A stretch of DNA of 64,000 bases from NCBI GenBank assembly GCA_033557465.1, contig CM066033.1, forward strand, positions 18,167,080 through 18,231,079, read 5' to 3'. How positions within the stretch are numbered: the first letter of the stretch is position 1; every line of letters starts with the position of its first letter. Positions 53,939 through 64,000 of this stretch are shown in pieces. The position numbers and the translations under genes were made by a program. The DNA comes from Ichthyophis bannanicus (lineage: Eukaryota > Chordata > Amphibia > Gymnophiona > Ichthyophiidae). The notes beneath the pieces were generated by a model that was given only the letters and a program-made list of their open reading frames with translations, did no database searches and had not been told where the DNA came from.

Positions 53939-54540
53939 CGCAATACCATAAACTTGCTGAAAAAATTCCCCTTCAAAGATGAAATGGTTTGTTGTAATGC
54001 AGAAGTGGGATCTTGAGTTAATCTATGATATACAGTGGAATCAGATAATTGAGACCGGAGATCATTCAGATATTGTTCAGTCCCCTGTAAAACAATAGCG
54101 CCTCCTATATCAGCACTACGAATCGTCACCGAGGTGTCAGAAGCCAATTGTTGAATGCAAATACGATCATCACGTGTCACATTGGACACCCATCTGGGTT
54201 TTCTAGCTTCCAATAATGCCAAATCACGCAAAACTAAGGCTTGAAATGTAGCAATGACGGGATCTAAAGGCCCAGGAGGGATCCATTTAGAAGGGGATGA
54301 AATGACTGAAATGTCAGGAGTATCAGGTCGAGATGTAAAAAATTGAATAACTTGTAACTTGCGAAAAAACCTGTATAGATGGACCCGCATTGAAAAACCA
54401 TCATAATAGGCAGTGGGGGCAAATGAAAGACCCAAAATCAACAATTTTTCTTGTCTAGAATCGAGAGATCGTCCTGTTAGATTAACCACTATCGAGGTTG
54501 AAGTTGTTTGGTCCGTTGTCGAGTCGTTGGAGGGTCCCAT
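53923..54540 (-). pseudogene. Penelope RT N-terminal part
   Basis: The 205-codon frame has LTGRSLDSRQEKLLILGLSF, typical of the start of Penelope RT, later IRSADIGGAIVLQGTEQYL and LTQDPTSALQQTISSLKGN. After this point the sequence jumps to the equivalent of FEGEFFQQVYGIAMGA in the next frame. In complete elements these are separated by roughly the whole central RT (including the first catalytic aspartate), so a deletion removed that core. Confidence 0.85.
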
Positions 54541-54734
54541 CGATCGTTCTGGTGGAAACCTCTCCCCCTGCGGTTTCGATTTTGGCCCCTTGGAAAATCC
54601 TGCTGATTACGATTGCCCGTTCTCTTAGTGCTGGACGTGGTGCCAGAACCGTCATCAGTATCTTCGGATGAAGTGTCAAAAGTTACCCTTTTCTGTTGTG
54701 TCTCCCCTTGGTCCTGGAGAATAGCAACATACAC
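54489..54734 (-). pseudogene. Penelope-like element N-terminal basic region
   Basis: The frame has KRVTFDTSSEDTDDGSGT followed by a basic RTGNRNQQDFPRGQNRNRRG segment and overlaps the RT N-terminal frame at 54540. A low-complexity basic leader before the RT is common in Penelope-like ORFs. Frame change between the two implies an indel. Confidence 0.5.
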
Positions 54735-54921
54735 ACCCCTGCAAAATCATTATCTAACCAACAGAGCTAAACCCACAACAATATAATGATAAATATAACC
54801 ATCAAATTATATTGTCTTAATGTTGTTAAATACCCTCATGTTAAATGTAACCCAATTGTGATGTGATGTAACCACTTTGATTGTAGGATAAGGTGGTATA
54901 TAAGACTGTCTAAATAAATAA
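54735..54921 (+). mobile_element. L2-like LINE 3' tail between Penelope copies
   Basis: Plus-strand block ending with hairpin ACCAC...GGTGGT (about 54870-54895), TATATAAG and AAATAAATAA. Left boundary is approximate. It separates Penelope copy 2 from copy 3. Confidence 0.7.
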
Positions 54922-55200
54922 GGTTCCTTCTATGATAGGATGGCCAGGGTGTTTTTCCAAATCCTTGTGAATTTTCGGGAAGGTGTAAAAAAACCGGACA
55001 TGATGGAGTTTTATTGGTCAAAAAGGATGACTGTTTTGATGTCAAAAAAACTTGAGCCACTCCATAATTTACCACAGCCTCTACTTTGGACAAGATGGCT
55101 TCAGTGGGATCTGCCAATAAAACATACTTCAAATCGCTTCATTGCCTATAAGCTTCTTCATTATATTGTATCTTTTACTGCACTGTACATCCAGGGCTGA
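54922..55200 (-). pseudogene. Penelope-like element RT fragment (copy 3)
   Basis: Minus strand encodes ADPTEAILSKVEAVVNYGVA and then, in a shifted frame, FLTNKTPSCPVFLHLP, which is the RT segment that normally precedes the central palm and is missing from copy 2. It breaks at 54922. It is probably part of a second, upstream copy in the same orientation. Confidence 0.65.
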
Positions 55201-55239
55201 CAAAGTCTGGGGAATAACTTCCCTGGACGTTTCTTTTTA

Positions 55240-55640
55240 GCGATGCCGGGGCACAGATGAGAATGTGGGGGGGCCAGGGATTATTCTCCGCAGCCCGATC
55301 CTGGCCTTAGGAGACCAGATCGGTGGTCAGGCTGCAGGGAATGATCACTTTAACCCGGTGGCCGGCATTGCTGCTTTTAAATGGAGCCACAGTGCCATGG
55401 CAACATGACGCCATGGTGCCGCAGCTCCATTTAAAAGCCTGACTGAGCTATCCGGGCAGTGCCTGTATGTGCATAACTGGACTGAATAGCATGTCCCAGC
55501 CTGCATGTACAGGCCTGATCACGATTCTGATCCCGCGGGACTAGACGTGCCCCGTGGGATCAGAATCACTAGGTTAGCCCGGACATACAAAGGGGCTGGA
55601 CATGCGGGATGGAATCGGGCTGATATTGAATGAAAGAAAT
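55240..55640 (-). repeat. Unclassified dispersed repeat, copy 2
   Basis: Inverse copy of the 3055-3640 repeat, recognisable from 'gggatggaatcgggc' at its end near 55610 and the 'ctagacgtgccccgtgggatcagaat' portion. No open frame. Confidence 0.5.
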
Positions 55641-56221
55641 AGAAAAAAGTCCCAAAGAAAGAAAATATTATAAGTACTTGTAGTCCACAGTCAAAGAGGT
55701 TATGGGGGGTCAAACAGGAAAAACAGCAAAAAAGAAGAAAAAAACTCTGGGTGAGGATTGAAGGGAGACAGGAGTTTCTGGTACGCACTACCTCCTCGGT
55801 GACCCCCCCCCCCCCCACGCTGTTACAGGCTTTGGTTCCTCTCTAGCTTGCCAAAAATCACTGAGCCGACTAGGGTCAAAGAAGGGAGGGCAGCGTGAGG
55901 GGCTCGGCGGCAGCAGCCCCTAGAGCTTTGCCTTGATTCTACTGATCAGTGTCCTAAATTGTGGGCAGTAGAGCAGCCTTCTTCTTCCAGCCTCACTAAA
56001 GACAGTGGGCAAGGAAGTGACTCTAGACTGGCCAGAGCTATGCTACTCCCTACACCAGCTCCTTTTTCTCTGCCCTACAAGGAACAAACGTACAAAAGTG
56101 GCAGCAAAGTACGTGGACTAACTTTGGAGTAACGAGATCTTCTACTGCAGCACAGTTCAGCTTTTTCTGTCAGTCATACACCTGCTGTGCTGTAGTTTAG
56201 TTGGCCTGCCTTTTATCAAAA
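55641..56221. other. Non-coding spacer
   Basis: No gene or clear element. A poly-C run (about 55803-55816) occurs. The rest is ordinary mixed sequence up to the left end of DIRS E. Confidence 0.4.
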
Positions 56222-56689
56222 ATAGGAATTAGACTTACCTGCTAATTGTTGTTCCTTGAGGAACTCCAGTCCAGTCCCGAACCTCTGGGTAGTGAACCTC
56301 TTCCAGCAGCTTGGAGACTGAGTACGTCAGCTTCTTGAGAGCACCAGTACTAATACCACTGGCTCCTCCCATGTACTCCCAGTAATCTACTGACAAAGCA
56401 ACCTCACAAGAGCAACAAATAAGTAGTAATACATTAATCATACAATAAATTAACTCGTAAACTACTTGACAGGCTTCCAAGGGGAATCCTCCGAACCCTC
56501 CGGAGCAGGAAAGGTGAGAAACAGGAAAAGAGAAAAGGGAACTACGCCACGAAGCTTCTGTCTAAAAAACATCTTAGAGAGAAAGAAGCTTGGAGCAATT
56601 TAATAGGATCTTCTTCAAACATTGCGCAACCGAACCGCTGCTACACAAACAACAAACAGCAGTATCACAAAAGAATCCTGGGTGGGATA

Positions 56690-56790
56690 CGGGACTGGAC
56701 TGGAGTTCCTCAAGGAACAACAATTAGCAGGTAAATCTAATTCCTATTTCTTTATCGTCCCTCCAGTCCAGTCCCGAACCTCTGGGATGT
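56690..56790 (-). repeat. Internal complementary region of DIRS E
   Basis: Joins 'gactggactggagttcctcaaggaacaac...gcaggtaaatctaattcct' with 'atttctttatcgtccctccagtccagtcccg', i.e. complements of the two element ends. It starts after the recombinase end near 56820. Confidence 0.88.
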
Positions 56791-56819
56791 AACAGAGCAG
56801 TTAATTAATGGGAGGGACC

Positions 56820-58136
56820 CGCTAAACCGGCTTGCAACACCACTGCTCCAAAACGAGCTTCTCCCACTGCCTGAATATCCAGGCGATAGTGTTTACTGAA
56901 AGTATGTAGCGACGACCAAGTAGCCGCCTGACAAATTTCTATCAGGGGAACCAAACTAGACTCTGCCCATGAGGCTGCCTGTGCCCTAGTGGAATGAGCT
57001 CACAGTTCTAACAGCACCGCACGACCATGCAAAATGTACGCTGAAGAAATCGCCTCTCAAATCCATCTGGAAATGGTAGCCTTGGCTGCCGCTTCTCCCT
57101 TGCGTGGACCTCCAAACAAGACAAATGATTTGACTTTCGAAAACCCTTGGAAGATTTTAGGTAACATTTAAGGGCTCTCCTGACGTCCAAACTGCAGATG
57201 TCATGATCCAGCCCAACCTCTCAGAGTCGCCTAGCACTGGAAGGGACACTGACTGATTCATGTGAAAAGCTGAGACCACTTTGGAAAGGAAAGAAGGCAC
57301 CGGACGAAGAACCACCCTTTCTGGAAAAATAGACAGAAATGGTTCCTGACACGAGGCCTGCAATTCTGAAATCCTGCGCGCAGAACAAATTGCTACCAAG
57401 AACACTGTCTTCAACATTAAGTCCTTTAAAGATGCTCGGATTGAAGGTTCGAAAGATTCCTTCGTCAGCACCCTTAGAACCAAGTTGAGATCCCAAGAGG
57501 GAACCAGCGCGGCGGCCGAAGGCGAGTTACCGCGCGAAGGAAACACAACATGTCCGGATGAGAACCCAAAGGTTCCTTATGAATCTTACCACAAAAACAA
57601 GCAATTGCTGCCAGCTGCACACGCGAAGAGCTGGACGCCAAACCTTTATCAAAACCACCCTGCAAAAACGCCAGCACTTCTGGAACCATTCCAGAAGAGG
57701 AATTCAGCTTTCTGACTGCACACCAATTCTCAAAGACACACCAGACGCGGATGTAGGCTAGCGAAGTAGACCTCTTACACGTATTCAGTAAGGTTGAAAT
57801 GACAGAAGCAGAATAATCCTTACGCTGCAACCTTGCCCTTTCAAGAGACAAGTCATAAGAGAGAATCAACTCACTTGAGCTATGCGCAGAGGACCCTGCA
57901 ACAGAAGATCGCTCCAATCCGGAAGATGCCATGGCCGGGCCACCAGCAGATGCACCAGATCTGCGTACCATGGGCGCCTTGGCCAGTCTGGAGCTATGAG
58001 AGGAACTATGAGAACACCACATCTGCGATGCGCTTTGATCCGCTGGACCACTCAGCCTATCAGAGCCCACGGAGGAAAAACAGAGAATCTCTTCTGTCGG
58101 CCACTGCTGCAATAACACGTCTATGCCTTCCGACAT
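56820..58136 (-). pseudogene. DIRS E recombinase with end of methyltransferase region
   Basis: The methyltransferase end (LIAPDWPRRPWYADLVHLL at about 58000) is followed by the recombinase N-terminus (ILSYDLSLERARL, YSASVISTLL, SLAYIRVWCVFENWC) and the catalytic domain: the arginine in ICSARRISELQA (about 57370). A TGA appears where A has CGG just before AHSTRAQAASWAE (H-x-x-R box), and the tyrosine region HYRLD is near 56885. Several frameshifts (for example near 57546 and 57190) break it. Catalytic residues are otherwise kept. Confidence 0.82.
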
Positions 58137-58157
58137 CCTTTCTCTTCTTCTGTTGAA

Positions 58158-58670
58158 TCAACAGGTCTTGTTGGACTCGAAGGTTGCCATCAAATCCATC
58201 AGAGGGGTTCCCCATCTGTGTACTACCTGCGCGTAAACCTCGAGGTGGAGAACCCACTCTCCTGGGTCCACCCGAACCCGACTGAGGTAATCTGCTATCA
58301 CGTTGTCGACTCCCGCGATATGCGCTGCCAATAACGACATTAGTCGAGGCTCTGCCCAGCGAAACAACTCCTGGGCCTGATCCTCGAATGGAACACTGCC
58401 TGTACTGCCGATTTGAAATAAGCCACTGCTGTTGCATTGTCTGACAAGACTCTCACCGACCGGCTTACACGCCCCTTCTTGAACGTCTTGAGTGCCTGAA
58501 AAACTGCTCTCAACTCCAAGGCATTGATCGACCAACCGGCCTCCTGTGCGTTCCAAAACCCTTGAGCATATTGCCCCGTGCAGTGCCGCCTCCCAACCTG
58601 CTAGAATGGTATCGGTGAGCACCAGAATCCACTGCGGGGGGGGGGGGTCGAGGGGCATGCCCGCCATCAA
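58158..58670 (-). pseudogene. DIRS E RNase H
   Basis: The frame has LVLTDTILAGWEAALHG at its start and IADYLSRVRVDPGEWVLH near its end, the latter matching A. The middle is out of phase (a G-run at about 58636-58647 precedes). It is an inactive copy. Confidence 0.7.
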
Positions 58671-58775
58671 ATTCTTCCGGCTCAGCCACCATTGGAGTGC
58701 AATCTTGACCTCCTGAGGACAGGGAAGACGCTAGATTAGAGAACCTGTCTGATGAGACCAACACCAAAGTAGCGC

Positions 58776-59540
58776 TCACTGTAACGGCCACATATGCGCT
58801 CTCGCCCACGGCACCACCTCCAGAGTGGCCACCATTTTGCCCAGTAACTGAAGGTACGGCCAGGCTGTTGGACTCCTGCGCCTTACAAAGGCCCGCATCA
58901 GGCACTGTAGACTCTGTACCCTGTGCTCCGGCAGAAAGACTGCCCCTGGTTGGGTGTCAAACCAGACTCCCAACTATTCCAAGCTCTGGGAAGGAGTCAA
59001 TCGACTCTTGGCTCGATTGACCAACCAGCCCAGGCTCTCCAGGAGCTGCAACACCTGTGCCGTAGCCCGGACGCTCTCGTCTCTGGACTTTGCCCTGATC
59101 AACCAGTTGTCGAGATAAGGGTGTACTAGCACCCCTTCCTTTCGCAGTGCTGCAGCTACCACCACCATGACCTTGGTGAATGTCCTCGGTGCCGGTGCCA
59201 AACCGAATGGTAATGTCTGAAACTGAAAGTGCCCCATAGGCACCGTGAACCGCAGATATCGTTGATGGTCTGCTTTGATAGGAATGTGTAAATACACCTC
59301 CATCAGGTCTAGAGAAGTTAAAAATTTGCCCTTTCGTACCACTACTATCACAGACTGCAACGTCTCCATGCGGAAATGCGGCACCCGAACAAACCAGTTT
59401 ACCCCTTTGAGATCTAGAATGGGACGCCAGGCACCATCTTTTTAGGGGATCACGAAATAAATCGAGTATCGACCGCTTCTGGATTGGTGGCTGGGAACAG
59501 GGATTACCACCCGCAATTGAAGAAGACGATCAAGAGTTTC
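58776..59540 (-). pseudogene. DIRS E reverse transcriptase
   Basis: Open pieces read FLTSLDLMEVYLHIPI, LPFGLAPAPRTFTK, then the catalytic loop as YLDNWLI, where A has YLDD, so one catalytic aspartate is lost. The upstream FVVPKK region (about 59450) is in another frame, and the downstream thumb region (58973-58776) in a third. Confidence 0.8.
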
Positions 59541-59542
59541 TT

Positions 59543-61054
59543 TTACTGCCAGCAGCTTGGCAGATACTGCGCAGGGGGACTGGACAAAGGAATTGGGAAC
59601 TGGTCAAGCAAACTCGAGAGAATACCTCTCGCGAATGATCTCCTACACCCACCGGTCGGATGTGATCTGGGTCCAGGCCGGGAGGAGCAAAAGCGCCGAA
59701 AATCTCGTGCCTGACCCTGAGACGCTGAAGTATTGCGTCCCTGCTTAGGCTTGTCCTCCGGCAGGCGGCCTCCCTTGGACTCACCCAAGTCCTTAACCAA
59801 CCAATCCAGGTCTTCCCCAAACAGAAGTTTCCCCTTGAAGGGGAGCTTACTAAAGCGGGACTTGGAAGAAGTGTCCACCGCCTAATTTCGCAGCCACAGA
59901 TAACACTTAGCTGCCACCATGGAGGCCATACTCCGAGCTAAACTGCAAATGAGATCATACTGGACATCTGCAAGGTAAGCCGCTCCTGATTCTATCTTAG
60001 CAAATTCTGATACCTGTTCCAAAACCGTACTCTCCGATTGCTGCAGCCGTTGTGACCAACGTAGGCAAGCCCTAGCCACCCAGGCCCCACAAATAGAAGC
60101 CTGCATAGACAGAGCGTTTACATCAAAAGCCTGTTTCAACAGGGTATCCAGCTTCCTATCCGGTGCATCCTTTAGCGCTGCACTGCCCTCTACTGGAATA
60201 GTAGTTTTCTTAGCCACTGCTGCGACAGCTGCATCCACGTGAGGAGAGCGAAAAACCTCTCGCTCCTGATCCGAGAGAGGGTAAAGACGTGAGAAGGCCC
60301 TAGCCCCCTTAAGGCCTGCCTCCGGCAGATCCCACTCATCCTGAATCATCTGCTTAACCACTCGATGAACCGGAAAAACAGCCTGGGTGCTGAGAGGATC
60401 TTCTAGGGTGTCTTCATCCACAGGACGACGGATTGGCAAATTGAGGGCCTGCATGGACTCCACAATCAAAGCAGATAACGCCTCTCTTTGAAATACCCAA
60501 ACAATGTGTGACTGATCCTCTGGCTACAGAATTTCTCCCTCCTCCAATTTGTCGGCCTCTAACTCCAGATCCAACGCTTAATCATCCGAGACTTGGCACT
60601 CTGAAAGGGAAGGATGATCATCCCCCATCCTGGCCCTTTTAGCTGGAGTGGGCCCGGACACGTCCACCCCCTGAGAGACCGCCTGTGCTGTTCCAGCTGC
60701 TGCCACTAAAAGGTCTGGCTTGACCCCTTGCTGGCGCAAGCAGAAGGCTTGGTGCATCAAAAGGACGAAATCCGCCGAAAAGGCCCCCCAAGGACGCTTC
60801 ACCTGTACTAAGGGAAGTCGAAGGCCCGGGGAGGTCTGAACTAGGCTCCTCTGGGGATGGCAGAACCGCTGATGGAGGAAGAGAGTCTCCCACATTGAGA
60901 GGACCTTGAGGCCCTGGGGGGATGGGCTCCCTATTGGCTCCTGAAGCGCCTGTTCCATGCCCACTGCTTCTGAGGCGCAGCCGCAGCACACTCCTGCCTC
61001 TGAGACAGCTCCTCTCTGTGTGCCACAAACTAGGCACTGAGGTCGGGCAGGCAT
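59543..61054 (-). pseudogene. DIRS E Gag
   Basis: Starts MPARPQCLVCGTQRG (ATG at 61052-61054), with a second cysteine pair CCGCA, then an acidic segment that stops at 60578. It resumes at 60469 (AFSRLYPLSDQEREV), stops at a TAG (59882) where A has tryptophan in LWLRNW, and resumes with SSKSRFSKLPFKGKLLF. The element A Gag start was chosen partly by this homology. Confidence 0.82.
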
Positions 61055-61984
61055 TGAAAAGAATAAAAAAAGATTCACTTCCTTTTCTTCTGTCCTTTAG
61101 TTTCTCTCTTTTATTATTTTATTCCTCTTTTTTTTTAAACTGCTTTAGCCCCAGTGTATAAACCTATTAAAGAAAAAAAGGACTTCAAACAGCATTTACA
61201 TAACCAAAATAAAACAAAACTAAATCTAATTAAATTAAATTTAAAGCCAACCCGAGGACGACAGCCGGGCCGATGTTACTTCGAGGCAGCAAAAAGACGT
61301 GGGAAACAGGCCTGTGCCGAAACCGCCTCAGTAGGCCATCTAAAACCGTGCGGCACACAGCGCTGCCATTTGTGAACGCCCCTGCCAAAATTACAGCCTT
61401 GATTCCCGGCTTACCTCGGTAATGGGGAACTCACCGGCAACTGCAGGGGCTTACCTTGAGGCTTCCTGTCACCTTCTGTGTTCAGCCCGAAGCTGGCTTC
61501 AGTGCGAAGGAAAGAACCCGTCAGCACTAGTCCTTGAGGAGAGATGGCGGCTCCACACCCGCTGAAGGGATCAGGAGCCACCAAGCCGCAGAATCGCTGC
61601 TCAAGAGAAACGGAAAGAAAACAAAAAAATTTGCCAATCCTGCCGTGGCAGGAAGGTAGAAAAATTAAAAGAAATCCCCCAAAGAAGGAGTTGACATAAG
61701 ATCGCTTCCCCTAAGGGGAATTTTTTTTTAAAATAAATAAAGTTTACCAATTGTAATAAATCAAAATTAAAATTAACAGAAATCAATCAAAACTCCTTAT
61801 TTGTTCCTGATAGAGAGCCCCGAACCTAGGCTCACACGTCCTCCAGCTGCTTGGAGACTGAGTGTACTGGGAGTTCATGGGAGGAGCCAGTGGTATTAGT
61901 ACTGGTGCTCTCAAGAAGCTGACATACTCAGTCTCCAAGCTGCTGGAAGAGGTTCACTACTGGACTGGAGGGACGATAAGGAAA

Positions 61985-62862
61985 GGCTTTTGTTAAGGGG
62001 GTAGCTGAGGCAATTTGAAATGAGGCAATTTGCCTAATGTCAGAAGTGGTATTTGCACCGTGCTTCTTGGCCCATTGCCCTAATCACTGCCGCTCCTTTT
62101 TCCTGCTGGAAAGAGCAGTCCTCCTTCTATAGGAGTAAGCAAATCATTTGCAGTGGGAGGGTTGCTGCTGTTTGTTCTGGGTGTCAGTGTGGGTCTGGTA
62201 TGGCAGGTTTGCTATTTAGACTGAGTTACTGTTTGTAGGATTCTTACTTCATGTCATGCCTGGCACAGGAAGATGTTTCTCAGTTACCGATGTGATAAGA
62301 ACTTTTAAAGTCATACGCTGAGTGGTAAGGTGGAAACATCTAGTTCAGTCAAGTCAGTCATTGTAGAGATTTACCTTCAGTCACCAAACTTTATTAGGGT
62401 CTTTATTTGACGTAAGCTGTTGCAGTCAGCCGTCAAACTCAAATGCACACGACTGCTGTTATCTACACATAGGAGAAACTCTTCATTACCTGTGTAAATC
62501 GCTCTTCCAGTTCCAGTATTCTCCCTATTAGGGGTCCCTTTTCTGCTCCATATGCTCTACATGTGGCAGGTCTCATCTCTCTTTGTACCATCTATGTCCT
62601 CCCCCCCCCCCCCCCGACTTGGATAATATCCTTGGCTCCATCTTCCCAGACCTCAGCACATCCCTCCCTGCTTCCAGATACTCTACAGCGCTTCTAGTAC
62701 TTGTATTGCAGACCAGCAGCAGCTCATGACTGGTGTACAGGCGCTGCTCAACCACCTACATTCCTGTAGTCAGCAACTCCAGTCTCCAGCAGGGCTGCTG
62801 CTGGATTGTAGCCCCCAACATGAGACAGGAGGGGAGAGATGAGGACACAAGCACTGGCAGGG
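61985..62862. other. Unassigned sequence with poly-C tract
   Basis: Nearly 900 bases with no gene or repeat that I recognise. A C-run is present at about 62601-62614. Small open frames there (60-61 codons) have no recognisable content. Confidence 0.4.
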
Positions 62863-63015
62863 GTGGCTCTATCATGAGGCGAAGTGAGGCGGCTGCCTCA
62901 GGCAGCGAAGTTTTAAAGGTGGCAAAAAATGCCCCCAAAACAGCCGCAGTCCACTTCTCGGCAGCGGCAGACTCGCCTCTCCTTCGTATAGCAGCCGCAG
63001 CTCCTGCTTCTTGGA
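62863..63015. mobile_element. Possible hAT-like terminal fragment
   Basis: Begins CAGGGGTGGCTCTA and continues with 'gaggcggctgcctcaggcagc', a phrase I associate with a common vertebrate hAT-type MITE end. The other end is not found, so this is tentative. Confidence 0.3.
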
Positions 63016-64000
63016 ACAGCGGCAGTTCTAGCGAGAGACCAGCTTAATAACAAAGTCAGCCAATGCGGAGCCTTCCCGTGCAGCGGTGTTCCGCCCCCAA
63101 AGGGTTTTGAGGACTTTGCGGAAGTCCTTGATGTCGTTCAGGGCTCTTATTTCATCTGGGAGGGAATTCCAAAGAGCTGGCGCTGAGAGGGAGATAGCTC
63201 TTTTGGAGGTAGAATGTTTTGTCTTCTGGTATCCAGTAGGAGTGCGGAGTCTGTTATTGTCATTATCTCATCTAGGTCTGTTGGTTGTTTCTCTGGTTAA
63301 TGCGCTGTGCAGGATATTCGCTGAGCATTGATGTATGATTTTGAATATGTTTAAAGTTGTTTTGAATCTTGCCCATGCAGTTATCGGTAGCCAGTGTAGC
63401 TGCTGCAGTACAGGTGTGATGTGCTCGTCTTTGGCTGTGCACATAATAATGCGTGCTGCAGTGTTTTGCACCAATTGGAGTGGGTGGGTGGATTGCTTGA
63501 GCAGACCTTGATATAAAGAGTTGTCCAGTATTGGAATGATTACCACCTGGCAGACGGTGCGGTAGTTGTCCTGATTGAAGATTGGTCGGAGCCTCCTGAT
63601 GATCTTTAAACAATGGTATGCCTTTGCAGCGGTTTTGCTTATATGCGAGTGTAGGTTCAGATTCTTGTCCAGTATGATGCCTAGATATTTCACTTTGTCC
63701 CTCGTTGATATTGTTTTGTTTAAGACACTGATGACTTGAGGTGGGTTGAAAGTGGTGTTCCTGGAAATGAACATTGCCTCTGTTTTGTCAAAGTTGATTT
63801 TGAGGTTATTGTCAGCAAGCCAGTTGTTCATATCTTCTAGGCACTAGGTCATATGCGTTATATCGGGTGCCAATGTATCTATTGGGGCATACACTATGAT
63901 GTCGTCGGCAGATAGGTGATAATATAGTCCATGGCGTTGTATAATGTTACAAATGGGTTGGATGTATATATTGAATAGGAGGGATGATAGTGCTGATCCT
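63016..64000 (-). pseudogene. L2-like LINE ORF2, C-terminal part, running out of the window
   Basis: Minus strand, from the window edge: SALSSLLFNIYIQPI, then the catalytic loop in HLSADDIIVYAPID (SADD in place of YADD), a frameshift or stop near 63835, then NNWLADNNLKINFDKTEAMF and LHWLPITAWARFKTT. The end, which corresponds to LSAPALWNSLPDEIRALND in another frame, lies near 63050-63180. It belongs to the same broad clade as the LINE at 27.3-30.8 kb but is a different subfamily. Confidence 0.82.

Larger units (their letters stand above)
52606..54734 (-). mobile_element. Penelope-like element with deleted RT core (copy 2)
   Basis: On the minus strand the parts are: a basic N-terminal frame (54734-54489), the N-terminal RT region (54540-53923), RT C-terminal part plus GIY-YIG start (53938-52985), a small LINE insertion (52866-52999), and the GIY-YIG end (52860-52606). 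RT sequence between the segments near 53960 is missing, so this copy is defective. Confidence 0.88.
56222..61984 (-). mobile_element. DIRS-like retrotransposon E (family A type)
   Basis: A 5.8-kb minus-strand element with inverted terminal repeats (about 56222-56385 and 61830-61984) and an internal complementary region (about 56690-56790). Gag, RT, RNase H, methyltransferase and recombinase are all present in the standard order, each broken by stops and frameshifts. Its terminal palindrome GTTCCTTGAGGAAC differs from A by one base. Relative of A, less well preserved. Confidence 0.88.

Overview
This window looks like gene-poor DNA from a large vertebrate genome, most likely an amphibian. The evidence is a dense mix of DIRS-type tyrosine-recombinase retrotransposons, L2-like and CR1-like LINEs, Penelope-like elements, an LTR retrotransposon, Tc1, hAT and pogo/Tigger-type DNA transposons, and the last exon of a KRAB-type C2H2 zinc-finger gene with a spliceosomal acceptor. 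A caecilian would fit, but the species is not proven. There is no bacterial gene, tRNA, rRNA or CRISPR array.

Layout. 1-5441: CR1-like LINE pieces, a minus-strand DIRS fragment (F) and an L2-like LINE piece. 5447-22872: one minus-strand LTR retrotransposon with 893/932-bp LTRs, a GAATA target duplication, a tRNA-Ser-type primer site and a polypurine tract; two nearly complete plus-strand DIRS elements, A (8600-14621) and B (14965-20767), are nested inside it. 23200-27110: a frameshifted C2H2 zinc-finger exon followed by repeated zinc-finger/retrotransposon chimeric debris, which continues at 34.3-35.4, 37.6-38.1 and 38.5-39.0 kb. 27345-32837: an L2-like LINE on the minus strand whose upstream flank is eight 139-bp monomers with CCAAT boxes. 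35378-37561: a 2.2-kb hAT-type element with an exact 8-bp duplication. Two short MITE-like elements lie at 38148-38475 and 38968-39151. 39305-42835: degenerate DIRS C. 42911-44380: a short DIRS-like inverted-repeat element, G. 44.5-46.06: Tc1 and Penelope remains. 46066-51997: DIRS D (minus). 52.0-55.2: Penelope-like elements with a deleted reverse-transcriptase core. 56222-61984: DIRS E (minus). 63.0-64.0: an L2-like LINE running out of the window.

The DIRS elements fall into two families (A/E/F and B/D/C) that share one architecture: inverted terminal repeats, an internal complementary region (ICR) joining complements of both ends, then Gag, RT-RNase H-methyltransferase and a tyrosine recombinase. 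Reading the ends shows features beyond the textbook plan. Every surviving right terminus carries a splice-donor consensus beside a palindrome, ITRs carry CRE-like and (B/D) NRF1-like sites, and the recombinase frame is open deep into pol without a nearby start codon. These shared terminal signals, the covarying 3' hairpin common to five LINE tails, and the monomer array upstream of the L2-like LINE are the observations I consider most worth following.
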